Source of the DNA: Lachnospiraceae bacterium
Lineage (GTDB): Bacteria; Bacillota; Clostridia; Lachnospirales; Lachnospiraceae
Length of the DNA: 41,722 nucleotides
Assembly: GCA_017461865.1 (NCBI GenBank)
Contig: JAFTVQ010000111.1
Location: forward strand, 1-41,722
Direction: 5' to 3'
Below are positions 15,224 to 25,105 of the stretch, one piece after another; position 1 is the first letter of the stretch, and every line of letters begins with the position of its first letter. The notes below the pieces were generated by a model. That model made no database searches, had not been told where the DNA came from, and saw only the letters and a program-made list of their open reading frames with translations. Made by a program: the position numbers and the translations under genes.

Positions 15224-16495
15224 TTATTCATTACCGGCCCTTTGCAAAGACCGGGATAACGCTGCCACATAAGCAAGTATCCCCCAGAAAAATACGGCAA
15301 GGTTCCTGTATGTAAACCAATAGTGGATAAAGGTATGATTCCGCAAAACCAGCAACCACACAACCGGAAGCAAGCTGACAGGCAACAGCAGCAAATATTT
15401 CTTCGCATTTTTCAAAACAACTGCTTTTCCACCCTTGATTACAGCGATCAGAATCATTGCTGCAACAAACACCAACGCCAGTATCAACATTTTTTTCATA
15501 AACGGCCACGTGTACAAATCCGTCAGCACCGTCCACAAATCAGAAAAATTCACTTTAACACCGACTGCTTCTGCAGATGTGCGGTCTTCCACCTTATTCA
15601 CCGCATCCTCAATCACATTCTTCCCCAAAACCAAGCTTCCGATCATCCATTTGGACGCCCACATGGATCCATATCCTGCGCACCAGCAAAAACCGGACAA
15701 TATATTTTTCCGCCACGGCACTTCTTTGTCATCCAAAATCACTTTGAGTATGAGCAACATGCCGACAACGAGAACCGGTGTTGTGAGAAGATCGAAATAT
15801 CCCGTGCACATTCCCGCTATCCAAAAGAACACAAAAAAAGCATCCTTCTTTTGAATTTTTTCATAGAAAATCAAAAGTATCAGCATTCCTGCGAGCGTCA
15901 GCACGAACATATTCAAATATTGTAAAGAATACGGTACTGCCTGCACGCACACAAGCAACATAGCGATGCAAAATGACACCGCCATTTTCCAATCGGTTCT
16001 CTTCCATAACAGCGTAAAAACAACACCGAACAACATGCCGAATCCCATCTGCATCATAATTTTCAATTCCTGCAGATTAAAGAAATACAGCAGCGGTTTC
16101 AGCCATATCACATATCCATGCCAATATCTCGCATACTCGCGCTGCTTTATTTTCACGGCATTTGCCCCGGTCGCCTGCTCTATCACCGCATCTACCGGAC
16201 TGTCCCCGTCTTTTTTACAGACGTAGGAAGGCGATGCAAACGCATCTTTCCAAGCATTTCCGGAACCGGTGATGGCTGTGGAGACCATAATCGCCTCAGA
16301 ATAATTGTCCAGGCGGCCGATCGGCCCCTCATAAACGGACGGATAACTCCCTTCCTGCACATACTCTCCCACGCTTTCTGCCATATGCTCCTGCAAGCGC
16401 CCGGTCGGTATCAAATAGGAACACACAAGCAAAATTATCGCCGCCGCCAAAAAAGCGAAATGTCCGATTCCGATTCTTATACATTGTTTTTTCAT
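15224..16495 (-). CDS. Polytopic membrane protein, probable GT-C-type transferase
   Basis: A 423-residue protein with about ten hydrophobic helices. After the first helix is a large extracellular loop (about residues 30-130) with charged and aromatic residues (REYARYWHGY). That is the topology of lipid-linked-sugar-dependent GT-C enzymes, but no family-specific motif is certain. It sits directly upstream (in transcription) of the GT2 polyprenyl-phosphate-sugar synthase, with 18 bp between them, and downstream of the M15 peptidase gene (24 bp). It probably acts at the membrane outer face to decorate a cell-surface polymer. Function is inferred from topology and neighbour. Confidence 0.65.
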   Translation of the reverse strand: MKKQCIRIGIGHFAFLAAAIILLVCSYLIPTGRLQEHMAESVGEYVQEGSYPSVYEGPIGRLDNYSEAIMVSTAITGSGNAWKDAFASPSYVCKKDGDSPVDAVIEQATGANAVKIKQREYARYWHGYVIWLKPLLYFFNLQELKIMMQMGFGMLFGVVFTLLWKRTDWKMAVSFCIAMLLVCVQAVPYSLQYLNMFVLTLAGMLILLIFYEKIQKKDAFFVFFWIAGMCTGYFDLLTTPVLVVGMLLILKVILDDKEVPWRKNILSGFCWCAGYGSMWASKWMIGSLVLGKNVIEDAVNKVEDRTSAEAVGVKVNFSDLWTVLTDLYTWPFMKKMLILALVFVAAMILIAVIKGGKAVVLKNAKKYLLLLPVSLLPVVWLLVLRNHTFIHYWFTYRNLAVFFWGILAYVAALSRSLQRAGNE

Positions 16496-16519
16496 ATCTT
16501 TCCTTTGTTTTTCCTTATT

Positions 16520-18172
16520 TTACGTTCCGAAATAAGAAAAATGCATATAATCACAACGATTTCCCCAAATACCCTGTGAAAAACCGTATTTCTTCATAAT
16601 ATTCGCCACTTCACCATCTGTCGGAATGGAATACGGATTCACACCCGGCTGGTAAAGTTTTCCGCTGATTATAACTCCGTTGTCAATCAGATAATTTTCT
16701 TCCCAGTTAATATCGATGGCAAGTCCGCAGCAATGCTCGGACCGTGAGCTGTCACCCCTCCAACTGTAGCCTCCCACATTTTTGATCGGGAACTTCTCTT
16801 TGCCTTCATAAATCTCTTTAAAAATCTGTTGCACCGTGTCCGCAATATTTTTGTGAACCGTTAATTTTTTAGTCTTAGTAACTTTTGTCACTCCGTCCGA
16901 TGCAAAGTCCCACACCTGGATGGTAATTGTTTTCATGTGAAGCTCCGCTTCCGCCTTGGAGCCGTATTTTTTATAATAGTCCAAACCGAAAATACGCTGT
17001 GCCTTCTGCGTGTATGTCTCATCGGAAGAGGCAAGACGGTTGAACGTGGCACCCACTACCTTGGAGTAGTCGGAATATTTTTTCTTTCCTTTCACTTTCC
17101 GGTAGGCGCGCACTTTATAATAATATGTTTTTCCGTTTTCATGTCCGCTCACATAAGCCTGTGTCGTCTTACCTGTTTTTGCATGCAAAACTTTTTTGTA
17201 TTTTCCGTTCTTTGCCGTACTGCGGTAAATATAGTAACCGGATGCCCCCGACACTTTTTTCCAACTCAAAAGCGCCGTATCCGCTGACACCACCGTCACA
17301 TTTTTGAATTTAGATTTGCTTAACTTCGCCGTCCCTGTTTTCACGACAGAATAGTTACTGTATACCCTCTTACCGCTTACTTTCCGGTAGGCGCGTACCT
17401 TATAATAATACTTCTTGCCGGTGGTACATTTCTTGTCTGTATATTTTACGGTTTTGCCCTTCTTAATTGTGGCAATCTTTTTATATCCGGAATTTTTTTT
17501 GGTCGAACGGTAAATCACATAACCGTTTGCCCCTGTTACTTTGGAATAATTAATTGTAACCGTTTTATAATTGCTTGACTTAACCGACGCTATAACCGGT
17601 GCGGTCAACATCGGTTTTGCAGAGACAACCGTAGAGAAGCCTCCGTAAATTTTTTCTTTGTTTTTTCCGTACACATAGGCACGCACTTTGTAATAGTATT
17701 TTTTGCCCGTGGTCAGCTTCTTGTCCGTATAAGAAGTCTGGGTTTTGGCGCGGTCAGCCAAAAGAGTCATGCTGCCCTGCGATGTCCCTCTGTAAATTTC
17801 ATATCCTTCCGATCCGGCCACCGGTGCATATTTAATCTCCAGCGATGTATATGTTTTTGACACCGCTGACACGCCTGTCACCTGCGCAACGGTTATTTTT
17901 TCTTCCTTCTGCGGTGTATCGTTGTCGGAAACTCCGAGCGTCTGTGTCTGTACCTGTGTCTGTTCTTCTATTTCTGTATCGCTGTTTACACATTCCGGCG
18001 TCTCATTTGCGCTCACTTCTTCTGTCTCTTCCGGAAGATGGTTGACCGAAACACTGTTCTGCGACACAGTCTCATCCGCCCAAACCGGCAGTATACTCGT
18101 AAATGCGGTTGTTGTAACCACACATAAAATCAACAGACCGCTCATCACTCTTTTCCATTTGTAATTCGACAT
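16520..18172 (-). CDS. Secreted M15-family D,D-peptidase with fibronectin-type repeats
   Basis: A 550-residue protein. The ATG at 18172 follows GGAGG by 8 nt; the ATG at 18187 lies upstream of that site. A signal peptide (about residues 1-33, ending VWADE) is followed by a Glu/Thr-rich linker. Three Tyr/Lys-rich FN3-like repeats come next, each with YKIYRS-like and GKKYYYKVRAY text. The C-terminal ~150 residues form a VanY/D-Ala-D-Ala carboxypeptidase domain: SEHCCGLAIDIN supplies the H-x6-D zinc pair and DYMHFSYFG the third ligand. It probably trims peptidoglycan stem peptides outside the cell. The promoter has a palindrome between its -35 and -10 boxes. Confidence 0.85.
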   Translation of the reverse strand: MSNYKWKRVMSGLLILCVVTTTAFTSILPVWADETVSQNSVSVNHLPEETEEVSANETPECVNSDTEIEEQTQVQTQTLGVSDNDTPQKEEKITVAQVTGVSAVSKTYTSLEIKYAPVAGSEGYEIYRGTSQGSMTLLADRAKTQTSYTDKKLTTGKKYYYKVRAYVYGKNKEKIYGGFSTVVSAKPMLTAPVIASVKSSNYKTVTINYSKVTGANGYVIYRSTKKNSGYKKIATIKKGKTVKYTDKKCTTGKKYYYKVRAYRKVSGKRVYSNYSVVKTGTAKLSKSKFKNVTVVSADTALLSWKKVSGASGYYIYRSTAKNGKYKKVLHAKTGKTTQAYVSGHENGKTYYYKVRAYRKVKGKKKYSDYSKVVGATFNRLASSDETYTQKAQRIFGLDYYKKYGSKAEAELHMKTITIQVWDFASDGVTKVTKTKKLTVHKNIADTVQQIFKEIYEGKEKFPIKNVGGYSWRGDSSRSEHCCGLAIDINWEENYLIDNGVIISGKLYQPGVNPYSIPTDGEVANIMKKYGFSQGIWGNRCDYMHFSYFGT

Positions 18173-18193
18173 CTTACGTACCTCCATTGTTAT

Positions 18194-18222
18194 ATTTTAC
18201 AATGATATGTCATTGTAGTCAA
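18194..18222 (-). promoter_or_regulatory. Promoter of the M15 peptidase gene with operator-like palindrome
   Basis: Minus strand TTGACT (18217-18222), 17-bp spacer, TAAAAT (18194-18199). The spacer is nearly filled by the inverted repeat acaatga-N4-tcattgt (18199-18216), well placed for repressor binding. Confidence 0.7.
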
Positions 18223-18269
18223 ACAACATTTTGTCCCCGCAAATTGTATCCGGGCCCCTGATTCTTCCG

Positions 18270-18298
18270 TTGACGCACAGGGTAAAATCCGCTATTAT
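18270..18298 (+). promoter_or_regulatory. Promoter of the FAD-dependent oxidoreductase gene
   Basis: TTGACG (18270-18275), 17-bp spacer, TATTAT (18293-18298). It is 45 bp upstream of the ATG at 18343 and diverges from the M15 peptidase promoter. Confidence 0.75.
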
Positions 18299-18342
18299 AG
18301 TAATGTATGACATTATATCAAAAACAGTAAAGGGTACCTGAT

Positions 18343-19932
18343 ATGAAAAAAGCGATTATAATCGGAGCCGGACCGGCAGGTCTCACCGCCGCCTATCGGC
18401 TCTTAAAAGAAACGGATATTCATCCGGTTATTTTAGAAGAGACCAAATACATCGGAGGTATTTCCCGTACCGCCGAATACAAAGGAAACCGTATGGACCT
18501 GGGTGGTCACCGGTTTTTCTCAAAAAACCAGGAGGTCAACGATCTCTGGAACGAAATTATGCCCCTTCAGGGCTCACCGGCCAGCGACGATCTTCTTCTC
18601 GGCCGTGAAGTGACTCTGGCGGAAGGCGGCCCGGATCCGGAAAAGGAAGACAGAGTATCCCTGACACGTAACCGTGTCAGCCGCATCTTTTTCCTTCGCA
18701 AGTTTTTTGACTATCCGATTTCCATGAAACCGGAAACTTTCATTAACATGGGATTATGGCGCACCGTCAAAGCCGGTTTCGGATATTTATATTCCTGCGT
18801 TATCAAACGGAAAGAAAACTCTTTGGAAGACTTTTATATCAATCGTTTCGGAAAACCTCTGTACAGTATGTTCTTTGAAGACTACACAGAAAAACTCTGG
18901 GGTGTACATCCGAGCAACATTGCTCCGGACTGGGGCGCACAGCGCGTCAAAGAGCTTTCTCTCGGAAAAGTAATTCTTGAGTTTTTTGCAAAACTGTTTA
19001 ATCCGAAGCACAAAACCAATTCCACCTCCCTTATCGAGCAGTTCCTCTACCCGAAACTCGGACCGGGACAGCTTTGGGAGAAAATGGCAGACGATATCCG
19101 CAGCATGGGCGGCGAGATTATCCTCAACGCCAAAGCTACCCGCGTACTGCAGGAAAACGGAAAGATTTCCGGTGTGGAATTTACACGCACCATATCTGCA
19201 GACGAGGACTCCATGGAACAGCTCACGGATGACAAAACCGTTTACACCGGAGATTATTATTTCTCCACCATGCCGGTCAAAGATCTTGTGATTGCCATGG
19301 AAGACGATGCCCCTGCCGAGGTTCACGACATTGCCAAAGAACTTCCTTACCGCGATTTCATCACGGTAGGTCTTCTTGTAAACAAACTGCTCATCAAGAA
19401 CCTTACAAAGATGAAAACCGTTAACAACATCGTTCCTGACTGTTGGATTTACATACAGGAACGCGATGTTAAAATCGGACGGCTTCAGGTGTTCAACAAC
19501 TGGTCTCCGTATCTTCCGGCCAAGAATGAAGAAACGGTATGGGTCGGACTGGAATATTTCTGTAACGAGGGCGATTCCATGTGGAATATGCCGAGAGAAG
19601 AATTTATCAAGTTTGCCATCAGCGAGCTTGTAAAAATCGATATTATTTCCGAGGAAGATGTGCTGGATGCTACACATATCCGTGTCAAGAAAGCATATCC
19701 TGCGTACTTCGGAACCTACAAACAGTTTGACAAGGTTCAGGATTACCTCTCCTCTTTTGAAAATCTTTTCTGTATCGGACGAAACGGACAGCACCGTTAC
19801 AACAACATGGACCACTCCATGTTGACCGCCATCGAGGCAGTCAATGCCATCAAAGCGGGAAGCACAGACAAGACTTTGATTTGGAATGTGAATACCGAAA
19901 AGGAATATCACGAGACAAAAGAAGAATCATAG
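18343..19932 (+). CDS. NAD(P)/FAD-dependent oxidoreductase of the amine-oxidase/UGM-like type
   Basis: A 529-residue flavoprotein. The N-terminal Rossmann motif [17 protein letters not shown] (G-x-G-x-x-G) is followed by Glu at the strand 2 end (VILEE), GGISRTAEY and [10 protein letters not shown]. These features are shared by protoporphyrinogen-oxidase-like and UDP-galactopyranose-mutase-like enzymes in polysaccharide loci. The C-terminal FAD-contacting segment ([22 protein letters not shown]) is present. AAAGGG lies about 10 nt before the ATG. It is monocistronic, between its own promoter and a strong terminator. The substrate is unknown; a role in modifying an envelope sugar is suggested by the neighbours only. 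Confidence 0.8.
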   Translation: MKKAIIIGAGPAGLTAAYRLLKETDIHPVILEETKYIGGISRTAEYKGNRMDLGGHRFFSKNQEVNDLWNEIMPLQGSPASDDLLLGREVTLAEGGPDPEKEDRVSLTRNRVSRIFFLRKFFDYPISMKPETFINMGLWRTVKAGFGYLYSCVIKRKENSLEDFYINRFGKPLYSMFFEDYTEKLWGVHPSNIAPDWGAQRVKELSLGKVILEFFAKLFNPKHKTNSTSLIEQFLYPKLGPGQLWEKMADDIRSMGGEIILNAKATRVLQENGKISGVEFTRTISADEDSMEQLTDDKTVYTGDYYFSTMPVKDLVIAMEDDAPAEVHDIAKELPYRDFITVGLLVNKLLIKNLTKMKTVNNIVPDCWIYIQERDVKIGRLQVFNNWSPYLPAKNEETVWVGLEYFCNEGDSMWNMPREEFIKFAISELVKIDIISEEDVLDATHIRVKKAYPAYFGTYKQFDKVQDYLSSFENLFCIGRNGQHRYNNMDHSMLTAIEAVNAIKAGSTDKTLIWNVNTEKEYHETKEES

Positions 19933-19950
19933 AAATATCAGACAAACTAA

Positions 19951-19980
19951 AAGGGACTGTTGCACAGTCCCTTCATTTTT
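19951..19980. terminator. Terminator between convergent genes
   Basis: A 10-bp perfect stem (aagggactgt 19951-19960, complement 19964-19973) with a 3-nt loop, T-rich on the right and A-rich on the left. It can serve the oxidoreductase gene and, in reverse, the membrane protein gene ending at 20027. Confidence 0.85.
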
Positions 19981-20026
19981 TGCTTTTATTGTAAAAACCG
20001 GAGTAATCTGTCTTGCAGCATTTCTC

Positions 20027-21622
20027 CTACGGCTCATATCCTTCGGAGAAAATGTACATTCCCTGCTGCCCTTCATAAATTGCATAATACTCATCCTGAT
20101 ACACGCACACACCGTCTTCCATCACGGTAAAATCACCGTTTAACATTCCGGCTTCCTCTGTGCGTGCCAGAAGAACAAAGGTCCTTCCTTCATGAAATCC
20201 CGCGCGGTAATATGCCTTCGGCAAAAGCCACTCATACGGCACAACCTCTCCGTTTTCCACATCCAGGTTCGCTACTTTAATCTGACCGTCACTGAGATAT
20301 TCCGTCACGGATGCGTTCCAGAATGTTGCATATCCGAAATCGTAATCATTCGCTTCCAAAAATTCCATATAAGCATACCGTTTTGCACAGTCATTGTATT
20401 TCACATCCTGCCAAAGCTCTCCGTAAAGGGAAGCCAGAACCACCACGGCAAAGAACAGCGCCATGAACATCTTCTGCACACGGACAACCGGTTCCCACTT
20501 CTGCAGAAATATCCCGACAAGCAACACCCCGATTACATAAACCGGAAGCCAATAACGATACTGCATCAGCACATTGGTAAAAATAAGCATATACCAGTTA
20601 ATCAAAAACAGAAACACGAAGAAATAGAGGAAGAACCTCTCCGTAGCACTCAAAATCTCCATCCGGTTCTTCCACAACCAGAGAACCATTCCGATAAAAA
20701 CAATCAAAAACAGACATTTCACCGGATTCACAAGTCCGAGCGGTGTCATAACCGTGCTCTCACGGTATCCCATAAACTCAAGCATCAGTCTGATTGATGT
20801 CAGAAAACGTTCCGGCACTTCGGAAATCGGCACAAAAGCCACCTCCGATGTCGTGTCAAAACTGTAGTGCACTGCCAGATAAAATTTATTGACCAAAAAT
20901 CCGACTCCGGCAAATCCGGTCATCACAACGGAAAACAGAACCGGAATTCCCCGTTCTTTCTTCTGTCCGTCCGGTTCGACAAGAAACAAAAACAGATACG
21001 ATAACACCATCGGCAGATACAGACTCGCCAGATACCGAAGCCCCGATGTTCCCAAAATGAGTGCTGCCACGCACAAAATCGAACCACAGATCCAAAAGCC
21101 TTTTTTCGTCTTCTTTTCTTTTATCGTGAACGACAATATCAGATAGGTACAGATAATTTGTGCGGTGTAAAAACATCCGATAAACATCATATCAAGATAT
21201 TCATTGGAAAGAGGCGCAAACAAAAGCGCCAGGCACAAAAACACCCACTTTTTATCCATATCAAAACGCTTTGCAAGCATACAATAGGCATACACAAGTA
21301 AAATATAAAAAATAAAGATGGAAAGCAATTTTACCAGACTGTAATCCGCAAACATATGAAACAGCGGAATCATAATCAGATGCGAATATATAATCCTGAT
21401 TTCCGTAGAATAAAACCATTCTTTCGAAATAAGACTTCCTTCCTCCGACAAAAGTTTTGATAACACTACTTCCGCCGTTATATCCGAGTGCATCAGATTG
21501 TCCGGACACAACATACAAAACAGCGCCAGCGCCAGTATTGTAACCGAGGCAAGTCCGAAAAAAGCCACGGCCATCCAATCCATATCTTTCATTTTTAACT
21601 TGGTATTTTTCTGTTTTTCCAT
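20027..21622 (-). CDS. Polytopic membrane protein, probable GT-C-type transferase
   Basis: About 531 residues. The start at 21622 is preferred because GGTGG lies 5 nt upstream and the predicted transcript begins near 21651, too close to the ATG at 21649. There are about eleven membrane helices. The first external loop carries acidic and basic residues (NLMHSDITAEVVLSKLL, then KEWFYSTEIRI), as expected for GT-C catalytic Asp loops. The C-terminal ~110 residues are a soluble extracellular domain (GYATFWNASVTEYLSD). Similar proteins occur in envelope-sugar loci and are usually labelled hypothetical. Exact reaction unknown. Confidence 0.65.
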   Translation of the reverse strand: MEKQKNTKLKMKDMDWMAVAFFGLASVTILALALFCMLCPDNLMHSDITAEVVLSKLLSEEGSLISKEWFYSTEIRIIYSHLIMIPLFHMFADYSLVKLLSIFIFYILLVYAYCMLAKRFDMDKKWVFLCLALLFAPLSNEYLDMMFIGCFYTAQIICTYLILSFTIKEKKTKKGFWICGSILCVAALILGTSGLRYLASLYLPMVLSYLFLFLVEPDGQKKERGIPVLFSVVMTGFAGVGFLVNKFYLAVHYSFDTTSEVAFVPISEVPERFLTSIRLMLEFMGYRESTVMTPLGLVNPVKCLFLIVFIGMVLWLWKNRMEILSATERFFLYFFVFLFLINWYMLIFTNVLMQYRYWLPVYVIGVLLVGIFLQKWEPVVRVQKMFMALFFAVVVLASLYGELWQDVKYNDCAKRYAYMEFLEANDYDFGYATFWNASVTEYLSDGQIKVANLDVENGEVVPYEWLLPKAYYRAGFHEGRTFVLLARTEEAGMLNGDFTVMEDGVCVYQDEYYAIYEGQQGMYIFSEGYEP

Positions 21623-21657
21623 CGTATCCACCAATCTCTTTTCTGTCATATGCTTTC

Positions 21658-21687
21658 AGTTTACCCTTACAACATAGCAGTTGTCAA
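21658..21687 (-). promoter_or_regulatory. Promoter of the 20027-21622 membrane protein gene
   Basis: Minus strand perfect TTGACA (21682-21687), 18-bp spacer, TAAACT (21658-21663). Its -35 box overlaps the -35 box of the divergent promoter. Confidence 0.55.
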
Positions 21688-21710
21688 ATGCTATCCTTTT
21701 ATACTAAAAT
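21681..21710 (+). promoter_or_regulatory. Promoter of the 21745-24639 membrane protein gene
   Basis: TTGTCA (21681-21686), 18-bp spacer, TAAAAT (21705-21710), 35 bp before the ATG. Confidence 0.6.
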
Positions 21711-21744
21711 ACAGATATGATTAATATAAGAAAGAGAGATTCCG

Positions 21745-24639
21745 ATGAAAGCACTCACTTTTGCCATTTCCGTATGTTTACCGATTGCAGCCCTGTTTGC
21801 AGTCTTCTGTAAATTATTTCCGGCTCTGTCACAAAGTCCGCAGATCTTTGACGACTTTATCATAGAAAACGTATCACAGGCAGGCTATAACAAATCCGCA
21901 GAAATCACTCTGTTCCGCCTGATTGCGGCCGGATGTATTCTGCTGACCGTTCTGCTTGTTTTTTTGCTTCGCAAATTTATGTCTTCGCCGGTTACAGCGC
22001 CGAAGCAAAAAATGACCGCCACCGGCAACACCCCGGCCTTCATTGCGCTTGCGGCTTTTACCGGTCATCTGATTGTATTCGGCAAAGCGGACACCGCCTG
22101 TCTGATCGGCCTGATTGCTGCTACCGGTGTCATGCTGTATGAAAACATTCGCAAAACAAGATCCGCAGAGCTTCTTGTACTCCCGATAGTTTCCTACTAC
22201 GCAGTTTTGGCGGCACTGACTGTTCTTGTGCACATTTCGCCGCGCTTTGCCCTGTCACAAAATGCGATTTATACCGGAGCCGGAGTGCTGACCATACTCG
22301 CTCTGCTGATTGCAAAGTTTGCCAGGATTTCCGTCAAAAAGATTCTGCTTATATTACAGCTTGCCGTTCCGTTCCTTTTGGCATTGTTTTTTGTGGACCG
22401 TTATGCCTATCAGGGGGCTGTGATCCGTGTGCCTTACGCACCGTTTTACTATGTGTTTTTCGGAGGACTTCTGCTTTTATTCTTGCTTCTGACAGTGGTC
22501 CATATCCGTCAAAATCTGAAAAATGCAGATTCTGTATCCATTTCAAAACTGATACATCCGGTCACGGCGATCGTGATCTTCATTTATAATTCTTATTCCG
22601 CCTGTCCGATGTATGCCCAGCCGGATCAACACCACCACGGGGAGCAGCTGATTCCGTGGCAACAGATCATCGGGCTCGGACAGACCGCTTACGAAGAGTA
22701 CACACCGGTTTCCGGACTGTTCCCTATGGTAAACGGCTTCATTCAAAATGTTCTGCTCGGCGGAACCGTATCGGATTACTCGCCTGCCATCAGCATAATG
22801 GTCGTGATTTTTTGCATACTCACCATGTATTTGATCTCCCGCCATGTAGGTGGTGCCCGGGCACTTGTCTTTGCCGTATTTTTTGCCCTTCCGGCGTATA
22901 ACCGACAGTATATGGTACTTCCGGTACTCCTTTTGCTCTTTCTTAAGGAGCTCACGAAAAAGCCGGGGCTTTGGTTGAAAGTATGGTTACTTTCCTGCTT
23001 TGCCGCAGGACTTTATTATCCGCTGTACGGCGCTGCCGTGCTTGTCGGAACACTTCCTCTGGGCATCGGTATGCTGATTCGATTTATGAAGGAAACCGAC
23101 TGGAAAACAGAACGTAAAAACCCACGTTTCTACATCGGCTGGCTTGTTTGCCTGGCACCGGTTCTGCTTGCCCTGCCGCTCCTGTTCCGCATGCTCAGTC
23201 ACACTCTGGTATATTCCGGTCAGACCATCCTTGCCGACGGTATCTCTCTCTTCGGTCAGAGTGCCCCGGATTATTTCCTTCCGTATTTGGCCGGAAACCA
23301 CGAAAACATTCGTCTCTGGCTCTACTACGGACTGCGCTTTTTCCTTCCGATCCTTCCCCTTGCGATCGGAGCCGGTCTTTTTGCGCTGATTCTTCTTTCA
23401 CAGCACGAAAACAAACACAGGGAATCCGCAACCGACAGACGTATGCTTTTATTCGGCCTTGCTGCCATGATGCTTTCTCTTGCCGTGTCCTACAGCTATA
23501 CTCTGGTACGCGCTGACACAAACATGATTTTATCCCGTACCGCACCGGTTCTGATTGCCGTCATGGGCATGTTTCTCCCGGTACTGCTGATCGGTTACGG
23601 AAAGAAATTTCTTGCTGCTTCGCTGCGTGCGCTCCTGATCGGCGTGTGCTTTGCGCTCCCTATGATGATTTACGCCCGGGTTTCTTCCATGAAATTTCCG
23701 GATATGTGGGTCTACCCCAACGGCGAAGCTTCGCTTGTCATGGATGACGCAGACAAGCTCTTCCACCATTACGAGGTTCCGGAAACCTTCATCTCCATGC
23801 ATGAAATTTCACTCCCGGACACCTCCATGCTCGGCAACGGATTTATGGTTGCCGATCAGATCCACTATCTGACCGGTTATGCTTCTGTCATGGAAAAAGC
23901 CGGTGCAAAAGATCCGGATATCTCTTACATGGGGATGGACGGTCAGGGATTTTACTATTATTTGAATGCAAAAGTCTGTGCGACCGGCTTTATCCAGGCC
24001 GGAAAAGGCTATGATGCCCAGCAGCTGATCCTTGAAAACATAAAAAAAGAACGCCCTGTTGTCTTTTTATTAGAGCCACAGGCGTCCTATTATATTTATC
24101 GCTATGTCCTTCTGGAAGATTACATCTACAAAGCGGAGGACGGCGCATTTTATCCGTCGGAACTGTACATTAAAATCTATCCGGACGAACCCGGAGATGA
24201 CTACCGTCCGGTATGCGCGGGAACAGACCTCGGTCTCTCGCCGGCTTCCTTCGGTAACTCGGCAGATACGTTAATCGGTTCGCGCGAATCTTCCGTCATG
24301 TTTGAAGTGCCGGTGCAATCGAAGCCGCTTACCGTTCCCGGTGCCGATTATGACCTTCTGATGCTGTCGCTTGGCGAACAACTTGCCGCCGAGGCGTATT
24401 CCGTAGAAATCCGCTTCCTCTGTGATAACAATGCCTATGACGGAGCCGTTGTATCCTGCCGGACCGGAGCCGGAACGCTTCTGATTCCGCTCGGTATGAA
24501 CCCTTGCTGGCTCCTCAGCGAAAACTCGAAGATTACTCTGCATTTTTATGACGCACAGGGAACGCTGATCCGGGAAATTCCTCTGGAAGAAATCAGCTCT
24601 CACGGAATTCTGGGGCGTTTTTATCGGATGGGCAGGTAA
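21745..24639 (+). CDS. Very large polytopic membrane protein of envelope polysaccharide type
   Basis: A 964-residue protein with roughly 14-16 hydrophobic helices in the first ~650 residues and a large soluble C-terminal domain (about 660-964). An external loop holds the charged/aromatic segment SACPMYAQPDQHHHGEQLIPW, a His-rich stretch that could bind metal or substrate. The topology is that of GT-C-like or polysaccharide-assembly proteins; no family could be named with confidence. A purine-rich GAAAGAGAG precedes the ATG. Its last 47 bp overlap the 3' end of the convergent signal-peptidase-like gene. GC content is visibly higher than in the first 14 kb. Confidence 0.65.
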   Translation: MKALTFAISVCLPIAALFAVFCKLFPALSQSPQIFDDFIIENVSQAGYNKSAEITLFRLIAAGCILLTVLLVFLLRKFMSSPVTAPKQKMTATGNTPAFIALAAFTGHLIVFGKADTACLIGLIAATGVMLYENIRKTRSAELLVLPIVSYYAVLAALTVLVHISPRFALSQNAIYTGAGVLTILALLIAKFARISVKKILLILQLAVPFLLALFFVDRYAYQGAVIRVPYAPFYYVFFGGLLLLFLLLTVVHIRQNLKNADSVSISKLIHPVTAIVIFIYNSYSACPMYAQPDQHHHGEQLIPWQQIIGLGQTAYEEYTPVSGLFPMVNGFIQNVLLGGTVSDYSPAISIMVVIFCILTMYLISRHVGGARALVFAVFFALPAYNRQYMVLPVLLLLFLKELTKKPGLWLKVWLLSCFAAGLYYPLYGAAVLVGTLPLGIGMLIRFMKETDWKTERKNPRFYIGWLVCLAPVLLALPLLFRMLSHTLVYSGQTILADGISLFGQSAPDYFLPYLAGNHENIRLWLYYGLRFFLPILPLAIGAGLFALILLSQHENKHRESATDRRMLLFGLAAMMLSLAVSYSYTLVRADTNMILSRTAPVLIAVMGMFLPVLLIGYGKKFLAASLRALLIGVCFALPMMIYARVSSMKFPDMWVYPNGEASLVMDDADKLFHHYEVPETFISMHEISLPDTSMLGNGFMVADQIHYLTGYASVMEKAGAKDPDISYMGMDGQGFYYYLNAKVCATGFIQAGKGYDAQQLILENIKKERPVVFLLEPQASYYIYRYVLLEDYIYKAEDGAFYPSELYIKIYPDEPGDDYRPVCAGTDLGLSPASFGNSADTLIGSRESSVMFEVPVQSKPLTVPGADYDLLMLSLGEQLAAEAYSVEIRFLCDNNAYDGAVVSCRTGAGTLLIPLGMNPCWLLSENSKITLHFYDAQGTLIREIPLEEISSHGILGRFYRMGR

Positions 24640-25105
24640 TTTCTTCCCTCTGTCTGTTTCCGCCGTCGGCCAAAACAGCCATTACCGCCCCTGTCATAAT
24701 AAAGAAATCAGAAATATTATATACCACATTGGAAAACTTTTTCCACTTGGAGGCAAAGCCTATATAGTCCACCACATAATGTCGCGTCATGCGGTCACAG
24801 GTGTTGCTGAAGGCGCCTCCAAGCATCATGGAAAGTCCCAGTTTCAGAAATCTCTTACCGCAGCTTCCGAGCGTGACAAGAAATACCAGTAAACACCCCG
24901 CTGTCAATATTGCAGACACATAGCGGACCGCCATGCTCCTATTCTCTCCGAAGTCCAGAAAAGCACCTCTGTTATGATATTTGGTCAGATACATCCTGCC
25001 TTTAAAAATCGGAACTCTCTTATTCTCTTCCCCCAAATGTTCCACCAAAAATTTAATGACGGAATCCATAAGGAATATGATGCCTGCAACGGCTATATAC
25101 ACCAT
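24593..25105 (-). CDS. Signal peptidase II (LspA)-like aspartic membrane protease
   Basis: A 170-residue protein with four hydrophobic helices. LspA hallmarks are visible: YHNRGAFLDFGE (like NTGAAFG), GGAFSNTCDRMTRHYVVDYIGF with catalytic-type Asp113, and VVYNISDFFIM with Asp133 (like FNVADS). Both catalytic aspartates are therefore present. The C-terminal ~25 residues after the last helix are polar and atypical. LspA removes lipoprotein signal peptides after diacylglyceryl transfer. The NxxDR loop reads NTCDR and the first motif is degenerate, so this may be a paralogue with altered specificity, not the housekeeping enzyme. It is downstream of the subtilase gene by 60 bp. Confidence 0.75.
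   Translation of the reverse strand: MVYIAVAGIIFLMDSVIKFLVEHLGEENKRVPIFKGRMYLTKYHNRGAFLDFGENRSMAVRYVSAILTAGCLLVFLVTLGSCGKRFLKLGLSMMLGGAFSNTCDRMTRHYVVDYIGFASKWKKFSNVVYNISDFFIMTGAVMAVLADGGNRQREEITCPSDKNAPEFRES

Noticed and set aside
18787-19911. A 374-codon minus-strand open frame within the flavoprotein gene
   Set aside because: It lies entirely opposite a well-supported FAD oxidoreductase, has no RBS or recognisable motif, and is explained by codon bias on the antisense strand.
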